From an uncultured Bacteroidales bacterium (GTDB lineage: Bacteria; Bacteroidota; Bacteroidia; Bacteroidales; WCHB1-69), in assembly GCA_934699095.1 (NCBI GenBank), contig CAKUVI010000001.1, forward strand, positions 124,001 to 188,000: 64,000 nucleotides of DNA, given 5' to 3'. Positions 63,301-64,000 of this stretch are shown here, piece by piece. How positions within the stretch are numbered: position 1 is the stretch's first letter; every line of letters starts with the position of its first letter. Position numbers and translations under genes: made by a program. The notes beneath the pieces were generated by a model. It saw only the letters and a list, made by a program, of their open reading frames with translations, was not told the origin of the DNA and made no database searches.

Positions 63301-64000
63301 GTAATACCGCTGAAATTTGTCAAAATGAAGAAGTTAAGATTGGTATCCTTAAATCTTACACAGAAAATGGTTACACAACTAACATTGAGTCATGCATTTG
63401 GACCAATGCATTCCACTCTACTTCATTTGATACCACATTCGCTGCTAACAGCTTGCAACCTGATTCATCATATTCATTCTGTGTTGACGTTGTAAGTGAA
63501 TATGGTTGTACAAACCGCGCTATCTTCACTTTGAAGGTTAATGCTTCTCCATACGTTACAATTTACGACACTGTATGTACTTCATATACATTCAATCTCA
63601 CAGGTGCAACACAAGTTCGTTATAACGAAGCTGGTGAGTTGGTTAACATTGAACCTGCATTGGTTGACGCAGAAGCTAATTTCGATGGAGAAAATGTTTA
63701 TACTCCTCATATAGTTGATGCTAATGGTTACCTTTATTATGATCAATCACAATTGGATTCAATTGCATATCCATTATTGTTGAAATATCAAACTGTAAAT
63801 GGTTGTGACAGTATTGTTAATCACCACATCACCTTCCTCGGTTTGCCTAAGATTGAGTTCAATACTACTGATACAGTTGTTGTATGTCCTGGTACTACTG
63901 TTGCTGAAGTACTTGCAAAAGCTAATTTGAATGTTTCAAATGCTGGCGATACAACTTACCTTTTGAATGGTGAATCAGTAGAATTGACTGATCCTATTGA
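57393..64000 (+). CDS. Giant secreted adhesin-like protein with repeated Ig-like and SprB-type segments (N-terminal part)
   Basis: The frame is open from ATG 57393 to the window end, over 2200 codons with no stop, so the gene is truncated by the window. It starts with a signal peptide (LLSICFLSILLGLMSFSVKA, then Q). About 300 residues of a unique N-terminal domain follow, then many segments of about 80-100 residues with a conserved Gly-Cys end such as TNGNGCVAT, TDALGCKAT, VSEYGCTNRA and PETGCAS. Some resemble SprB repeats (NCEGAYNGTITVTE, then GAYIVYVQDVNTGC). Such proteins are large adhesins secreted by the type IX system in Bacteroidetes. The C-terminal sorting domain, if any, is outside the window. 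Codon use is uniform (ACA, GCT, GTT, GAA). Confidence 0.85.
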   Translation, partial: MKKLLSICFLSILLGLMSFSVKAQGDNNSCKSGFWIENLQPETVTGIVNLPPEGTLDLSHTLGSSVYNEATGMVLGNAHPGVSELYELHFCNTCGLDPKTRLSIDWLLYRDGQLVNENLSDYADFEIYTEYKRLNNQGECQSIHWLGGKVNDASGYCNQMVAPDMFSGIPCSDKMNYPGAMQAEQGFPYSVFENGNIHPAGGFVNVYSENLNYFNLDFFDQARTIVRITWKQMGNYSLVMRVRQMVGGTEFNNLYWNENQATDFVGGHQACCGPIIAEDSIHGLVKYDTLVEVCEDENAVNPFVYGNPEYVFSNDKGSMPDTNVVWMHNEGEGECAYEEVDSLARLHFFIRVNPDLKSVQHEVCRCEPFTSEDLVALLDTIKSEGMVSATFWWKVGNTWTTTVPTPATEVGTYTYIVRQTTHYQTIDCTGDEATITFTVNPIPAPAVKASATEFCNEQTYANPVLTATIDDPNECSTMITWYYKDGTIWKSAGAAGNSLTVNLADYKPTTNVDKSVTFRAYAVGYDRCDSTASNDIVITFHQTPEIKITAPETVCAGATDFDWTVEVTSKQTDRPYVMTNIKDWNGTQDDITLNNTAKTFAMNSTIDPYFVCGEEYKTTFRVMDDNGCYVDSSVTVTAEDTQAPVVNPAAVTTYINACEINEQTAPAVVFYKGMTGADFKLSKVTDNCFINWTKTTYKDTVIAVSDTTCEAVTIRTYTFYDYCDNTATLTQTIIAHDSVKPYFDFSTTLNGMPYVRLYPVPAGNCTYDAPDSLEFVNAVKAFVKDNCTDPDYLISTIRFFWENTNISPIGEKNIFRVHNHLTVSAQIFDRCGNDTTQMVIYLDRPDTLSITPVHVALDPICQDATTTISFDTTLINDDTIVGPFLPYSYQWSEVNGREVVFGDANAKETTIAPVGYGDFVFVMTVTNGNGCVATSAPYSLHVNPTPNVAIYKDVRNGATEPYCPTYGNLTVYAADATTGAKLNGLTYVWSGESVNEASTIDTTWVTIVPELCKHDYPIHVVATDEIGCFAEADIIIKVEDTEGLVFTGELNDSTVIINEGCKMYVPDFQGFFTSNTVTSTCWNWSDIIAVKDAQGNPIWYSQSPKAGEIMTQNTVVTITLTAPCNDKTTTYTVNALVPEDFLQVNITVEGDSVCENDPGYNGIVLNADAINGATPYAYQWSRENEEISGVAAAEATYVAHDMTENNQNTQINYQVLVTDALGCKATADATITVLYKGTLPDTTTYPNTLCVGHNGSLVLFGVIRNYTYIFQDQVKVHDVPEHQVTPSNTMVFDNCYAGEDMPLVIITPDGCEQTMFIDIANDNEDKPAKPVVAKVDVTNCSNDNGSITVTMEAGYTYYFVTPSNDETGAVVYDTTLLTNPNIINLGVGTYGFYRVNNVTGCVSDMQLVTLEDKAPRPLVPDANLTPNTLCENEEGLVNGAITITNTTLYHIVYTNAENDYDTLYKGYGAYTISDLAAGNYYVTVVDPETGCASVQPRTFEIINKLTLPVINVTTANNQYCYDTIANGKIVVTITKATNYEYTITNGDEVIPSSQYSSLYAGTYTINAVNTDTYCQAVPKTVTIQDETTDPVFTLTSSMNNNCDPAKFDGKITVNVSNTNKVGTNNTYVLIYNGVDEEGVVAEQTTNVFTGLNGGNYTVQVISQYGCSSVKDINVAQYQAPALVMTSSPNTMCVSTFEKPGNGTITITAPVSTADGKHFYHYNYYYALNPDMDVPYHDPLTMTKYWLATDLYHVIALDTVTGCKAEGDIAVGHETFNVTPVFATTDNTNCEGAYNGTITVTEVVSDNIDAIWKYSMDGVNFTTNNVFTGLKDGAYIVYVQDVNTGCIYNGTATINNGDECAPVITVTDTKGNTGTEFHYCVGEVVDLVATASAAEGCAEGEYDYNWFVDCHSRTSNTNTIDVLTDEAPFCCHYVVTAKSHATGCSQTQEITVCIEKNPEVIFTVNDQPIEGNTAEICQNEEVKIGILKSYTENGYTTNIESCIWTNAFHSTSFDTTFAANSLQPDSSYSFCVDVVSEYGCTNRAIFTLKVNASPYVTIYDTVCTSYTFNLTGATQVRYNEAGELVNIEPALVDAEANFDGENVYTPHIVDANGYLYYDQSQLDSIAYPLLLKYQTVNGCDSIVNHHITFLGLPKIEFNTTDTVVVCPGTTVAEVLAKANLNVSNAGDTTYLLNGESVELTDPI

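Overview
The window looks like a chromosomal segment of a Bacteroidales-type bacterium. Nearly every transcription unit is preceded by a Bacteroidetes -7 element (TAnnTTTG, mostly TATTTTTG, TATCTTTG or TAATTTTG) and few genes have a Shine-Dalgarno. The gene content agrees: GldB, a PorE-like TPR/propeller/OmpA protein and a giant cysteine-containing secreted protein (gliding/type IX secretion context), a FadL-type porin, WaaA and LptF/G for lipid A and LPS, a pyrBI operon, a pyruvate:ferredoxin oxidoreductase and a B12-dependent ribonucleotide reductase, which suggest an anaerobe.

Region 1 (1-14 kb) is accessory-like. Minus-strand genes (a membrane methyltransferase-like protein, a WYL regulator, a BspA-type leucine-rich repeat protein, a stand-alone PD-(D/E)xK protein, an MNT/HEPN pair with a broken toxin gene, a four-gene SPFH/TerB-like membrane operon, a small HTH protein and a REP-associated tyrosine transposase) alternate with several dispersed repeats. 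There are five copies of a GGCGAATAATTATTCGCC palindrome, one inside the transposase gene; a 101-bp promoter-bearing repeat present twice; a 47-bp promoter-bearing repeat present twice; and a 247-bp element present twice that folds as a structured RNA with compensatory base changes between copies. The last is the best candidate for an undescribed element. A 24-codon remnant of a second PFOR gene forms the tail of the WYL gene. The intact PFOR (nifJ) closes this region.

Region 2 (14-29 kb) is core metabolism and envelope: an orphan N-terminal transketolase half, an LptF/G permease, a glycosyltransferase and dxs on the plus strand; then a minus-strand operon of a ClC channel, rfbC, a DUF2007-HAD fusion, truA and a beta-helix lipoprotein; then ssb, gldB and a divergent pyrBI operon with a strong terminator.

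Region 3 (29-45 kb) holds a 7-bp tandem repeat, a LutA-like protein, nrdJ, a PAP2 phosphatase, tRNA-Cys, mntP, a WbpM/WbpB-like nucleotide-sugar pair, an aminotransferase, waaA, lemA with a TPM-domain protein, rpsP-rimM and a secreted nuclease/phosphatase-family protein.

Region 4 (45-64 kb) holds a large secreted protein, rluD, a FadL-like porin pair, a low-complexity lipoprotein, proS-mazG, the PorE-like protein and the start of a secreted protein of more than 2200 residues that runs off the window.
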